A DNA stretch of 51,926 bases from Candidatus Rokuibacteriota bacterium (GTDB lineage: Bacteria > Methylomirabilota > Methylomirabilia > Rokubacteriales > CSP1-6): assembly GCA_016179925.1 (NCBI GenBank), contig JACPCG010000085.1, positions 1 to 51,926 of the forward strand, in the 5' to 3' direction. The translations under genes and the position numbers were made by a program. Position 1 is the first letter of the stretch. Every line of letters begins with the position of its first letter. Below are positions 41,128-49,346 of this stretch, one piece after another. The notes below the pieces were generated by a model, which worked only from the letters and a program-made list of their open reading frames with translations, had not been told where the DNA came from and did no database searches.

Positions 41128-41838
41128 GTGCCCACTGACGCGCTGAACACCGGCATCCTCGCCCTCGTCTGGAACTCGGGGCCGATCGCCAAGGTCGTCC
41201 TCACCGTCCTCCTCTTCTTCTCGATCGTGAGCTGGGCCCTCATCGTGGAGAAGGCCTGGCAGTTCCGGCGCGTCCGCCGGCAGACATTCGAGTTCCTCAG
41301 GATCTTCCGCGAGGGCCGCCGGCCGTCGATGATCTACGGCGCCGCGCGCCGGACGCGCGAGAGCCCGCTCGCCCAGCTCTACACGGCCGCGTACCAGGAG
41401 GTCGCCGGCGCCTCCGAGCTGTCGGAGCGGGCGACCGACGACCTCGACGAGGGTCTGGCGGCGGACCGGCTCGAGGCCGTGAACCGCGCCCTCCGCCGGG
41501 CGGCCGCCCACGAGGTCGCCCAGCTCGAGCGCTACCTGCCCTTCCTCGCCACGACGGCCAGCGCGACGCCCTTCATCGGCCTCTTCGGCACCGTCTGGGG
41601 CGTCATCGCCGCCTTCCACGGCATCGGCCAGCAGGGCTCGGCCAGCCTCGCGGTCGTGGCGCCCGGCATCTCGGAGGCGCTCATCGCGACAGCGGCCGGC
41701 CTCGGCGCCGCGATCCCCGCGGTCATCGGGTACAACTATTTCGTCAACCGCGTGAAGCACTGGGCCACCGAGATGGACGGCTTCACCCTCGACCTTCTGA
41801 ACCTCCTGAGCCGGCCGGCGCCGAAGGTCGCGCGGTAG
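41128..41838 (+). CDS. tolQ: TolQ proton channel subunit
   Basis: A 236-aa inner-membrane protein of the MotA/TolQ/ExbB family. Three membrane segments: IAKVVLTVLLFFSIVSWALI near 19-40, ATTASATPFIGLFGTVWGVI near 140-160 and EALIATAAGLGAAIPAVIGY near 183-203. With TolR it uses the proton gradient to drive TolA. GTG 41128 has GGAGGGG. First gene of the tol-pal operon; tolR starts 2 nt later. Confidence 0.93.
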   Translation: MPTDALNTGILALVWNSGPIAKVVLTVLLFFSIVSWALIVEKAWQFRRVRRQTFEFLRIFREGRRPSMIYGAARRTRESPLAQLYTAAYQEVAGASELSERATDDLDEGLAADRLEAVNRALRRAAAHEVAQLERYLPFLATTASATPFIGLFGTVWGVIAAFHGIGQQGSASLAVVAPGISEALIATAAGLGAAIPAVIGYNYFVNRVKHWATEMDGFTLDLLNLLSRPAPKVAR

Positions 41839-41840
41839 TC

Positions 41841-42269
41841 ATGGCGTTCAACGTCGACACCTCCGGCGGGCACCGCCGCATCGGGACGAGTCTCGCCGAG
41901 ATCAACATCATCCCCCTCGTGGACGTCGTGCTGGTGCTGCTCCTCATCTTCATGCTCACGGCGCCCATGATGTACCGCGGCATCGACGTGACCCTGCCCA
42001 AGGCCGCGGCGAAGCCGACGGCGGTCGAGGAGCGGATGGTGCTCACCGTCACCAAGGACCAGTCGCTCTTCCTGAACGACAAGCGCATCGCGCGCGACGG
42101 GCTCGAGGGCGCGCTCCGCGGCGCGTTCGCCAACCGGAAGGACAAGACGCTCTACCTCAAGGCCGACGCCGGGCTCGCGTACGGCACCGTGGTGGAGACG
42201 ATGGACCGCGTGCGCCGCGCGGGGATCGAGCGGCTCGGGATGGTCACCGAGCCGGTGCGGGAGCGCTGA
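41841..42269 (+). CDS. tolR: TolR / ExbD-type stator protein
   Basis: A 142-aa single-span protein. EINIIPLVDVVLVLLLIFML near residue 19 carries the essential membrane Asp. The periplasmic domain (LYLKADAGLAYGTVVETMDR) is the standard TolR/ExbD fold that docks on peptidoglycan. It lies between tolQ (2-nt gap) and tolA (20-nt gap). Confidence 0.93.
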   Translation: MAFNVDTSGGHRRIGTSLAEINIIPLVDVVLVLLLIFMLTAPMMYRGIDVTLPKAAAKPTAVEERMVLTVTKDQSLFLNDKRIARDGLEGALRGAFANRKDKTLYLKADAGLAYGTVVETMDRVRRAGIERLGMVTEPVRER

Positions 42270-42289
42270 GCCCGGCGGCGGCCCCGGCC

Positions 42290-43153
42290 GTGCGACTTCG
42301 AGGGCGCCTGCACTTCGGTCCGGCCCTCCAGCGGCTCCGGCTGCCGCTCCGCCCGACGCTGGTCTCGCTCGCGTTCCACGGCGCCTTCGTGGCGGCCGTG
42401 CTCTGGGGCAACTCCGTCTGGGGCGACAGCCAGACGAAGACCGTGTACGTGAACCTCGTGCCCGCCATTGCCGCCGTCGGCACGCCGCAGGGCGCCCAGC
42501 TCCCGCCGCGGCCCAGGGACGTGCCGGCGCCCGTGACGAAGCCGACCCCGACCGACCTCCCGCAGCGCGAGCCCTCACGCGAGCTGCCCTCGCGCGACCG
42601 GCAGAGCGACTCGCCCGGCCTGCCCGACCGGCAGCGCGACTCGCTTGGCCTGCCCGACCCCGGCCTGCCGCCGCGCGAGCCCGCCCGGCTGCGGCCTGAC
42701 GACAAGGAGCTACCGACCGTGGCGAGCGCGGCCCGGCCGAGGCCGCCCGCGCCGCCGCCGGCCCCGAGCGCGCCCGCGCGGCGCGAGGCGGGCGCGCCCC
42801 CGCCGCCGCTCGGCCAGCCCGGCGGCTCAGCGCAGGGCGTCGGCGCGCTCACGCTGAACGTCTCGGACTTCCCGCACGCCTGGTACATCGCCGCGATCCA
42901 TCGGAAGATCAAAGAGCGCTGGGACGGCTACGCGCTCGCGGGCCAGCAGCCGGCGGTGATCTTCGAGATCGGGCGCGAGGGCGACCTCCGCCGCATCGTA
43001 ATCGACAAGAGCTCCGGCAACCCCTACTACGACCAGGCGGCCGTCCGCGCCGTGACCGAGGCGCACCCCTTCCCGCCGCTGCCAGTCGACTTCAAGAAGC
43101 CCGTGCTGACCGTCGGCCTCCAGTTCGCCCACGATCCCTCAGCGACGAGGTAG
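42290..43153 (+). CDS. tolA: TolA-like protein with TonB-type C-terminus
   Basis: A 287-aa protein: a hydrophobic anchor (LAFHGAFVAAVLWGN) near residue 28, a long Pro/Arg/Asp-rich periplasmic stretch of 130 residues with a short internal duplication (DRQSDSPGLPD and DRQRDSLGLPD), and a TonB/TolA C-terminal domain (IHRKIKERWDGYALAG, VIFEIGREGDLRRI, AVRAVTEAHPFPPLP). The usual Ala-rich helix of enterobacterial TolA is replaced by a proline-rich spacer. It links the TolQR motor to Pal and TolB. GTG start without a clear Shine-Dalgarno. Confidence 0.88.
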   Translation: MRLRGRLHFGPALQRLRLPLRPTLVSLAFHGAFVAAVLWGNSVWGDSQTKTVYVNLVPAIAAVGTPQGAQLPPRPRDVPAPVTKPTPTDLPQREPSRELPSRDRQSDSPGLPDRQRDSLGLPDPGLPPREPARLRPDDKELPTVASAARPRPPAPPPAPSAPARREAGAPPPPLGQPGGSAQGVGALTLNVSDFPHAWYIAAIHRKIKERWDGYALAGQQPAVIFEIGREGDLRRIVIDKSSGNPYYDQAAVRAVTEAHPFPPLPVDFKKPVLTVGLQFAHDPSATR

Positions 43154-43157
43154 CCAC

Positions 43158-44501
43158 GTGAAACGAAAGAGGGTCGCGCTCGCGATCGCCGTGCTCGCGC
43201 TCGGCGCGGTGGCGCTACCCTGGTCGCGCACGCCCGCGCCCCGCGCGCAGCCCGTCAGGCAGGGCGTGGACGTCTACATCAACATCACCGGGGGCGGCAG
43301 CAAGAAGCTGAACATCGCGATCCCGGAGTTCACGGTGACCGCGGGCACGGATTCAGGGGGCGTGGCGAAGCTCCTCGCCTCCGTGGCGGGCGCCGACCTC
43401 ACCTTCTCGGGGCTGTTCAGCGTCGTGGCGGGCACCGGCTCGATCCCACCGAACAACCCCGAGGCGCTCCGGCAATCCTGGTCGGAGTTCGCCACCGCGG
43501 GCGCCCACGCCGGGCTCCACGGGCTCCTGGCCCTCCGCGGCGAGCGGCTCGAGACCGAGATGCGTCTCTACGACCTGACGTCCCCCGACCACCGGCTCAT
43601 CGCGACGAGGAAGTTCGAGACGTCGGCGGCGCAGGGGCGGCGCCTCGCGCACAAGGTCGCCGACGAGGTCGTCCTCCAGTTCACCGGCGAGGCGGGGATC
43701 GCCGACACGAAGCTCGCCTACGTGCAGGGTCCGGCGGGAGCGAAGGAGATCTGGATGGCGGACTACGACGGGGCGAACCCTGCCGCGGTCACGCGCAACG
43801 GCTCGATCAACCTGATGCCGGTGTGGAGCCCGGATGCGCGGTCGCTGGCCCTGACGTCCTTCATGCAGGGCTACCCGGACCTCTACCGCCTCTTCCCGTT
43901 CGAGCGCCGCCCCGTGCAGACGCTCGCGGCCTTCGTCGGGATCAACTCGTCGCCATCCTGGAGCCCCGACGGTCGGCACCTCGCGGTCACGCTGTCGAAG
44001 GACGGCAATCCCGAGATCTACCTCCTCACCATCGCGACCGGGACGCTGCGCCGGCTCACCCGCCATGCGGGGATCGACACGGAGCCCGTGTGGTCGCCGA
44101 CCGGGCAGCAGATCGCGTTCGTCTCTGACCGCAACGGCTCGCCGCACATCTTCATGATGGACACGGAAGGTGCCGGCGTGAAGGAGATCACCTCGGGCGG
44201 CTTTCACACCCAGCCCCGCTGGTCGCCGAAGGGCGACACGATCGTCTACACGCAGCGGCAGGGCACGCACGACCTCTGGGCGGTCAACCCGGACGGCTCG
44301 AACCCGCGGCGGCTCACGGCGGGCCCGGGCAACAACCAGGGCGCCACCTGGGCCCCGAACGCGCGCCACCTGGCGTTCCAGTCGAGCCGCCTCGGAGGCT
44401 GGAGGATCTTCGCGATGACGCTCGACGGGTCGGAGCCGACCCAGATCACCCTGGGTCCGGGCGAGCACACAAGTCCCTCTTGGTCTCCGCGGCTGCCGTG
44501 A
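43158..44501 (+). CDS. tolB: TolB periplasmic beta-propeller
   Basis: A 447-aa exported protein. A signal peptide (ALAIAVLALGAVALPW) is followed by the TolB N-terminal domain (VDVYINITGGGSKKLNIAIP) and a six-bladed WD40-like propeller with repeated PVWSPDARSLALTSF, PSWSPDGRHLAVTLS, PVWSPTGQQIAFVS, PRWSPKGDTIVYT and ATWAPNARHLAFQS. TolB binds Pal and TolA at the cell envelope. Four nt after tolA; Pal follows. Confidence 0.94.
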   Translation: MKRKRVALAIAVLALGAVALPWSRTPAPRAQPVRQGVDVYINITGGGSKKLNIAIPEFTVTAGTDSGGVAKLLASVAGADLTFSGLFSVVAGTGSIPPNNPEALRQSWSEFATAGAHAGLHGLLALRGERLETEMRLYDLTSPDHRLIATRKFETSAAQGRRLAHKVADEVVLQFTGEAGIADTKLAYVQGPAGAKEIWMADYDGANPAAVTRNGSINLMPVWSPDARSLALTSFMQGYPDLYRLFPFERRPVQTLAAFVGINSSPSWSPDGRHLAVTLSKDGNPEIYLLTIATGTLRRLTRHAGIDTEPVWSPTGQQIAFVSDRNGSPHIFMMDTEGAGVKEITSGGFHTQPRWSPKGDTIVYTQRQGTHDLWAVNPDGSNPRRLTAGPGNNQGATWAPNARHLAFQSSRLGGWRIFAMTLDGSEPTQITLGPGEHTSPSWSPRLP

Positions 44502-44554
44502 TAGGATCAGAACTTGCGAAGGGATCAGGGGAAGCGAATGCCAAAGGAGGCGTC

Positions 44555-45190
44555 ATGGTAACGCGTGGGTTGCATGTCACGGTGATGTCGCTACTGATTT
44601 TCGGCGTGGCTCTCGCCGGGTGTGCGAAGCGCCCCGCCACGACCCAGGCAGCACCCGCACCCACGCCTCCAGGGCCGGCCGCGCGCGTCGAGCCGCCGGG
44701 CGCGCCGCCCGCAGTGACGCCGGGTCCCGGACCGGCCGCGCTGGCCGCGCCGGGCGCGCCCGCCGCGCCGGGTGCGCCGGGCGCGCCGGGTGCGCCGGGT
44801 CGGCCGCCCGCCGCCGCCGCAGCGCGGCCGTTGCCGCGGGAGTTCGCCGCCGTCCCGGACCTGAAGGACATCTTCTTCGACTTCGACAAGTACGACATCC
44901 GGCCGGGCGACGCGAAGATCCTCGACGCCAACGCGACGTGGCTGAAGGCGAACGCGAACCACCTCGTCCTCATCGAGGGCCACTGCGACGAGCGCGGCAC
45001 CAACGAGTACAACCTGGCGCTCGGGGAGCGGCGTGCGAAGTCCACGATGAACTACCTCGTCTCGCAGGGCGTCCAGGCCAACCGCATCACGATCATCAGC
45101 TACGGCGAGGAGCGGCCGCAGTGCGCCGAGAAGAACGAAGGATGCTGGAGCAAGAATCGGCGCGCGCACTTCCTCGTCAAGCCCCGCTGA
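44555..45190 (+). CDS. pal: Peptidoglycan-associated lipoprotein Pal
   Basis: A 211-aa lipoprotein. Signal and lipobox (IFGVALAGC) place lipidation at Cys23. A Gly-Ala-Pro-rich linker (about residues 50-90) with repeated GAP units leads to the OmpA-like domain: IFFDFDKYDIRPGDAKIL, then GHCDERGTNEYNLALGERR, the diaminopimelate-binding region. It anchors the outer membrane to the wall. ATG 44555 has AAAGGAGG; an open frame from 44480 lies upstream but lacks these signals. Confidence 0.92.
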   Translation: MVTRGLHVTVMSLLIFGVALAGCAKRPATTQAAPAPTPPGPAARVEPPGAPPAVTPGPGPAALAAPGAPAAPGAPGAPGAPGRPPAAAAARPLPREFAAVPDLKDIFFDFDKYDIRPGDAKILDANATWLKANANHLVLIEGHCDERGTNEYNLALGERRAKSTMNYLVSQGVQANRITIISYGEERPQCAEKNEGCWSKNRRAHFLVKPR

Positions 45191-46077
45191 GCCGGGCTGA
45201 GGTCACTACGAGGAGGAGGACGGCCATCCTCCTCCTCGCTGTCGTTTTGCTCGTGGGCGGCTGCGCCGGGGCCGCCGGGGTCACCGGCGTCGCGACGCAG
45301 CAGGACCTCTTCGAGCTCCGCTCCGAGCTCATCCAGGCCCAGCAGACCGCCCAGCGCGCCAAGTCCGAGGCGGACGCCCTCGCGGCGCAGCTCGACCGGC
45401 GCGCGCGCGAGCAGACGGCGGCAAGCGAGCGCCAGGCGGCGGCCATCGCCCAGCGGCTCGACGGACTCGCCACGTCGCTCGGCGCGCTCGTCTCGCGCGT
45501 GGACGAGCTCACGACACGCGTCGAAGCGCTCGCCCGTCAGCTCCGGGCCGCGGCGCCGGCACCGGCCGCACCGACGCCCGCCACGCCCCCGCCTCCCACG
45601 CCCGCCCCGGCGCTGGCCGCGCCCGCCGCGGTGCCCGCGCGGCCGACCACAGGCGCGCTCCAGCCCAGGGATGTCTACCAGGCCGCGTATATCGACTTCA
45701 GCAAGGGGAGCTACTCGCTCGCCATCGCCGGCTTCCGGGAGTTCGTGCGCCGTTACCCTGAGCACGACCTGGCGGGCAACGCCCAGTACTGGATCGGCGA
45801 GGCGTACCTGAGTCTGGCGCGCGGCTACGCGAACGCGGACCAAACAGATCGTGCGTCTGAGTCGCTCAACCAGGCGGCGCAGGAGTTCAGGAAGGTGCTC
45901 GCCAACTATCCGCGAGCCGAGAAGGTGTCCGCCGCCCTCTACAAAGAAGCGCTGGCGCTCATCGAGCTCAAGCAGCCGCAGCAGGCGCAGGCGCGGCTGC
46001 AGTATCTCGTGGACAATTTCCCGCAGTCCGAAGAGATGCCGCTCGCCCGAGAGCGGCTCGCCGCGCTCAAGAAGTAG
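45142..46077 (+). CDS. cpoB: CpoB/YbgF-like TPR lipoprotein
   Basis: About 311 aa from ATG 45142, which overlaps the end of pal by 49 nt in another frame. After an Arg-rich start the signal ILLLAVVLLVGGC gives a lipobox. A coiled coil follows (ELRSELIQAQQTAQRAKSEA to RLDGLATSLGALVSRVDEL), a Pro/Ala linker, then TPR repeats (AYIDFSKGSYSLAIAGFREF, NAQYWIGEAYLSLARGY, ALALIELKQPQQAQARLQY). CpoB couples Tol-Pal constriction with peptidoglycan synthesis. Last gene of the tol-pal operon. A non-AUG start nearer the signal peptide is possible. Confidence 0.87.
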   Translation: MLEQESARALPRQAPLSRAEVTTRRRTAILLLAVVLLVGGCAGAAGVTGVATQQDLFELRSELIQAQQTAQRAKSEADALAAQLDRRAREQTAASERQAAAIAQRLDGLATSLGALVSRVDELTTRVEALARQLRAAAPAPAAPTPATPPPPTPAPALAAPAAVPARPTTGALQPRDVYQAAYIDFSKGSYSLAIAGFREFVRRYPEHDLAGNAQYWIGEAYLSLARGYANADQTDRASESLNQAAQEFRKVLANYPRAEKVSAALYKEALALIELKQPQQAQARLQYLVDNFPQSEEMPLARERLAALKK

Positions 46078-46095
46078 CCGGCCAGGCCCAGCCGA

Positions 46096-46179
46096 GCAGA
46101 ACGAGGAGCGCCCCGGGTGTCCCGGGGCGCTTCCGAGCGTTGGGGGGTGTGGGGGGCCATGTCGGGGCCCCCCACGTCA
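46096..46179 (-). repeat. Dispersed double-hairpin repeat, copy (d)
   Basis: Minus strand: the anti-sigma stop TAG, six bases, GGGGGGCCCCGACATGGCCC (hairpin one), then ACACCCCCCAACGCTCGG, AGCGCCCCGGG/CCCGGGGCGCT (hairpin two) and CCTCGTTCT. With copy (e) it forms a second subfamily, shorter than copies (a)-(c). It lies in the convergent gap after cpoB. Confidence 0.82.
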
Positions 46180-46665
46180 CTAGTCGTCGAGGCCGAACAC
46201 CCACACGACCGTCATGTCCCGGTCGGGCGTTTGGTACACCATGACGCTGGCCTGGGGGTGGTCCGTATTGGCCGCTCTCACGATGACGGGGCCGTCGAAC
46301 GCAGGCGGCGCCTGGGTCGTCTGCCAGAGCGTCATCGAGACCAGGAAGGCCGCCATCAGCGCGCCGCCGAAGACCCAGCGGGGGCGGAGCCAGATGCGGG
46401 CCGTCGCTACCGGGGCCTCCCGGCGCGCGCCTTCGATGCCCCGTACGATCCCGGGCCAAAACCCCGTCCAGTCGGGCTCTGGGGCGCTTGCCGTCGGGCT
46501 CAGGGAGCGCTGGAGGAGGGCCCGGGTCCGCCGGAGCCCGTCCGCCTCGCGCCGGCACCTCGCGCAGCCTCCCAGATGGCGCGCGGCGACCTCCGCCTGA
46601 GCGCCTTCGAGGGCTCCGTCGAGGTAAGCACCGAGCCTGCCACGGACGCGGAGACAGGTCAGCAC
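46180..46665 (-). CDS. Zinc-finger anti-sigma-like membrane protein
   Basis: A 161-aa protein. The N-terminal zf-HC2 motif HLGGCARC near residue 30, with Cys4, is the ZAS pattern of anti-sigma factors. A single membrane helix (VFGGALMAAFLVSMTLW) is near residue 97, with a short periplasmic tail (ASVMVYQTPDRDMTVVWV). No ECF sigma gene is adjacent, so its partner is elsewhere or it acts as another regulator. GTG start 46665. Confidence 0.78.
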   Translation of the reverse strand: MLTCLRVRGRLGAYLDGALEGAQAEVAARHLGGCARCRREADGLRRTRALLQRSLSPTASAPEPDWTGFWPGIVRGIEGARREAPVATARIWLRPRWVFGGALMAAFLVSMTLWQTTQAPPAFDGPVIVRAANTDHPQASVMVYQTPDRDMTVVWVFGLDD

Positions 46666-46709
46666 GGCAGTTGGACGGACCGTGCCCCTGCCCGTATTCT
46701 CATGCCGGC

Positions 46710-47354
46710 ATGATATCCGAACAGGCCCTGACCCTCCCCGGTGGTGCCGACGTCGCGCTGGAGGCCCGTCTCGCCGTCCCCGACGGAGCGTCAGCCGGAG
46801 TCGTCATCTGCCACCCGCACCCCCTCTACGGCGGCGACATGGACAACCCCGTGGTCGTGCGCGTCCAGGAAGCGTGCGCGGCCGAGGGTTTCGCCACGCT
46901 CCGCTTCAACTTCCGCGGCGTCGGCGGCTCGAGCGGGACCCACGGCGGGGGCGTGGGCGAGCAGGACGACGCCCGGGCGGCGCTCGATGGACTCGAGCAG
47001 AAGGCGGGCACGGCGGCGCTGGCGATCGCAGGCTACTCGTTCGGCGCCTGGATCGCGGCGGTCGTCGGCTGCCGGGACGCGCGGGTCGGCGCTCTGGTAC
47101 TGATCGCGCCGCCGCTGGGTCTCTACGACTTCGGCTGCCTCGAGGGCAAGCGCGTGCCGACGCTCGCGGTGGCCGGCACGCAGGACCCCTACTGCCCGTC
47201 CGCCGACTTCCAGCGCTTCACCGCGCGCTCCCCCTGGATCACGCCGGCCCTGATCGACGGCGCCGATCACTTCTTCTTCGGCAGGCTCTACCCCCTGGGC
47301 GAGGCGGTGGGCGTCTGGGCGCGCCGACTCCGCGCGGAGGGCGAGGCGCGTTAG
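46710..47354 (+). CDS. Alpha/beta-fold hydrolase (dienelactone-hydrolase-like)
   Basis: A 214-aa protein. VVICHPHPLYGGDMDN near residue 32 forms the oxyanion-hole region, FRGVGGSSG near residue 70, GYSFGAW near residue 108 is the nucleophile elbow (G-x-S-x-G), VAGTQDPYC holds the Asp and GADHFFFG the His. This matches the family often annotated as alpha/beta hydrolase of the COG2945 type. TATTCT lies 9 nt before ATG 46710. It diverges from the anti-sigma gene. Confidence 0.85.
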   Translation: MISEQALTLPGGADVALEARLAVPDGASAGVVICHPHPLYGGDMDNPVVVRVQEACAAEGFATLRFNFRGVGGSSGTHGGGVGEQDDARAALDGLEQKAGTAALAIAGYSFGAWIAAVVGCRDARVGALVLIAPPLGLYDFGCLEGKRVPTLAVAGTQDPYCPSADFQRFTARSPWITPALIDGADHFFFGRLYPLGEAVGVWARRLRAEGEAR

Positions 47355-47370
47355 GAGCGTGTCGGAGTAA

Positions 47371-47436
47371 CTGAGAACGAGGAGCGCCCCGGGGCGCTGC
47401 CGAGCGTTGGGGGGTGGGGGGGCCGCCCCCACGTGG
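47371..47436 (-). repeat. Dispersed double-hairpin repeat, copy (e)
   Basis: Minus strand: TAA stop of the DUF502 gene, six bases, then GGGGGCGGCCCCCCCACCCC, CCAACGCTCGG, AGCGCCCC/GGGGCGCT hairpin and CCTCGTTCTCAG. It is the shortest copy and shares the (d) type box. It fills the convergent gap after the hydrolase. Confidence 0.8.
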
Positions 47437-47913
47437 TTAGGCCCGCGGCAGGCGCGGCGGCGTCGCGTTGCCCGCCGAGAGGATGATCCGGATGCCCTCC
47501 TCGACGGTCAAGCCCGTCGCGATCACGTCCTCGCGAGGGACGACGACCACGTCGCCGAGATAGAGGTTGTTCGTCGGGATGAAGACCGTCACCATGTCGC
47601 GCTTGCCGTGGGGCGTGTCGAGCAGGAGCTGGCTCGTGACGAAGCCGAAGGCGTACTCGCCCGCTCGCGGGTGCTCGACGAGCACGACGGCCCGGAAGGC
47701 GCTCCGCCGCTCGGGCGAAAAGGAGTCGATCAGCATCTTCACGGACGGGTAGAGCCGCCGGTAGATCGGCACCCTCAGGAGGAGCTTGTCGCCCCACGCG
47801 AGCACGCGGCGGCCGACGACGTTTCGCGCGATCGTGCCCATGAGTAAGATGATGACCGCCGCCGTGAGGAAGCCGAGCCCCGGGACCGGCCGGCCGAGGA
47901 TGCGCTCGTACAT
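47437..47913 (-). CDS. DUF502 membrane protein, N-terminally short
   Basis: About 158 aa from ATG 47913. One clear membrane helix, GLGFLTAAVIILLMGTIARN, is followed by the DUF502 core: LLLRVPIYRRLYPSVKMLID, FRAVVLVEHPRAGEYAFGFV, VTVFIPTNNLYLGDVVVVP and SAGNATPP. Complete DUF502 proteins begin with another hydrophobic helix some 40 residues earlier. That part is missing; the frame upstream overlaps the divergent SDR gene. It is either an N-terminally shortened form or a truncation by the SDR insertion. Confidence 0.75.
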   Translation of the reverse strand: MYERILGRPVPGLGFLTAAVIILLMGTIARNVVGRRVLAWGDKLLLRVPIYRRLYPSVKMLIDSFSPERRSAFRAVVLVEHPRAGEYAFGFVTSQLLLDTPHGKRDMVTVFIPTNNLYLGDVVVVPREDVIATGLTVEEGIRIILSAGNATPPRLPRA

Positions 47914-47939
47914 CGGACCAGGTGCGGACGGGCGAGGCC

Positions 47940-48674
47940 ATGCCTGGATCGAGCATAGCACCACAGCGCCCGCGGGCCCTCATAACGGGCGGCGCGATCC
48001 GCCTCGGGCGCGCGACCGCGGAGGCGCTGGCGCGAGCGGGCATGGACGTGGCGATCAGCTACTACCGGTCCGCGCGCGAGGCCCGGCGGACGGTCGCAGC
48101 GCTCGAGGCCCTGGGCGCCCGGGCGGTCGCGCTTCGCGCGGGCCTCGCCGACCCGGCGGCCGCGCGCCGCCTGGTGGCGGCCGCGGCGCGCGCGCTCGGC
48201 GGCCTCGACGTACTCGTCAACAACGCGGCGCGCTTCCAGCGCACGCCGTTCCTCGCCACCACACCCGCGCATTACGACCGGCTCCTGGACCTGAACCTCC
48301 GCGGCGCCTTCTTCACGAGCCAGGCCGCGGCGCGAGCGATGGGCCGCCGCGGGGGCCGCATCGTCAATATCGGCGACGCCGGGGCGGACCGGGCGTGGCC
48401 CGGCTACATCCCCTACACGCTCTCCAAGGCGGGGATCGCGGCCCTCACGCGCGGCCTCGCCGCGGCGCTCCGACCCCAGCGGATCGCCGTCAACTGCGTG
48501 GCGCCGGGCGCGGTCCTGCGCCCGCGAGGCTTCCCCCGCGCACGCTGGAAGAAGCTCAGTCGAGGTCGCGACGGCGGGGTGGCGGCGGTGGCGGCCGCCG
48601 TCGTCTTCTTCGCGACGTGCCCGCCGCAGGTCACCGGACGCATCCTGCGCGTCGGCGAAGGACACCCACGATGA
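47940..48674 (+). CDS. SDR-family oxidoreductase
   Basis: About 244 aa from ATG 47940 (GTG 47922 is an alternative). ITGGAIRLGRATAEALARAG is the NAD(P) motif in the form seen in pteridine reductase-like SDRs (TGGAxRxG). VLVNNAARFQ near residue 85 is the NNAG equivalent and YIPYTLSKAG gives the catalytic YxxxK, with NCVAPGAV after it. Substrate unknown; a carbonyl or pterin reductase is plausible. ATGA overlap couples it to the next gene. Confidence 0.85.
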   Translation: MPGSSIAPQRPRALITGGAIRLGRATAEALARAGMDVAISYYRSAREARRTVAALEALGARAVALRAGLADPAAARRLVAAAARALGGLDVLVNNAARFQRTPFLATTPAHYDRLLDLNLRGAFFTSQAAARAMGRRGGRIVNIGDAGADRAWPGYIPYTLSKAGIAALTRGLAAALRPQRIAVNCVAPGAVLRPRGFPRARWKKLSRGRDGGVAAVAAAVVFFATCPPQVTGRILRVGEGHPR

Positions 48675-49339
48675 TCGGCACGAGCGCGCTCGCGATCTGG
48701 CTCACACTGGATCCCTCCGGCGAGGAGGATTTCAACAACTGGTACCCGCGGCAGCACCTGCCCGAGCGCCTGTCAGTCCCCGGGTTCCTCCGGGGCCGGC
48801 GCTACCGGGCGGCGGGCGGCTCGCCGCCCTACTTCACGCTCTACGAGCTCGCGGACACGACGGTCCTCTCGAGCCCCGCGTACCTCGAGCGCCTCAACAA
48901 TCCGACCGACTGGACGCGCCGCGTGCTCCCCAGGATCCGCGGCGCCGTCAGGAACGGGTGCGCGTGCCTCGCCGCGAGCGAGCCGGACACCGTGGAGCCG
49001 CACCTGCTCACGGTCCGTATCGTCCCGGCATCCGGTCGCGGCGCCGCCGTGCAGGCCTGGCTCGCCGGCGAGGCCGTGCGGACGCTCACCGCGCTCCCGG
49101 GCGTGACCGGCGCGGCGCTTCTCGGGCAGGAGACGGCCGGCACCGCCGTCGTGACCGAAGAGCGCAGGCTCTTCGGGTGCGAGGTCCTCGGCGGCCCGCC
49201 CTGGGTCGCGCTGTGCGAGGTGGCCGCCCCGGGCGCAGAGGCCGGGCTGCGCGAGTTCTGGCGGGCGTGGTCCACCAGGACCGCCGCCGAGGCGACGGTG
49301 GACTTCTACCGGCTGATGTACGGGCTCCGCTGGATTTGA
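48671..49339 (+). CDS. Dimeric alpha/beta-barrel-like protein, unknown
   Basis: A 222-aa protein with two similar halves: GTSALAIWLTLDPSGEEDFN, NNWYPRQHLPERLSVPGFLR and RYRAAGGSPPYFTLYELAD in the first, and beta-alpha-beta sequence from ALPGVTGAALLGQE to WVALCEVAAPG in the second. HLPERLSVPGFLRGRR resembles EthD/DUF4286-type ferredoxin-like domains. It overlaps the SDR stop (ATGA), so it probably helps the same pathway. No catalytic residues can be assigned. Confidence 0.6.
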   Translation: MIGTSALAIWLTLDPSGEEDFNNWYPRQHLPERLSVPGFLRGRRYRAAGGSPPYFTLYELADTTVLSSPAYLERLNNPTDWTRRVLPRIRGAVRNGCACLAASEPDTVEPHLLTVRIVPASGRGAAVQAWLAGEAVRTLTALPGVTGAALLGQETAGTAVVTEERRLFGCEVLGGPPWVALCEVAAPGAEAGLREFWRAWSTRTAAEATVDFYRLMYGLRWI

Positions 49340-49346
49340 AACTGGG

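Noticed and set aside
44740-44815. GC-rich repeat in pal as a mobile repeat
   Set aside because: It simply encodes the Gly-Ala-Pro linker of Pal and stays in frame.
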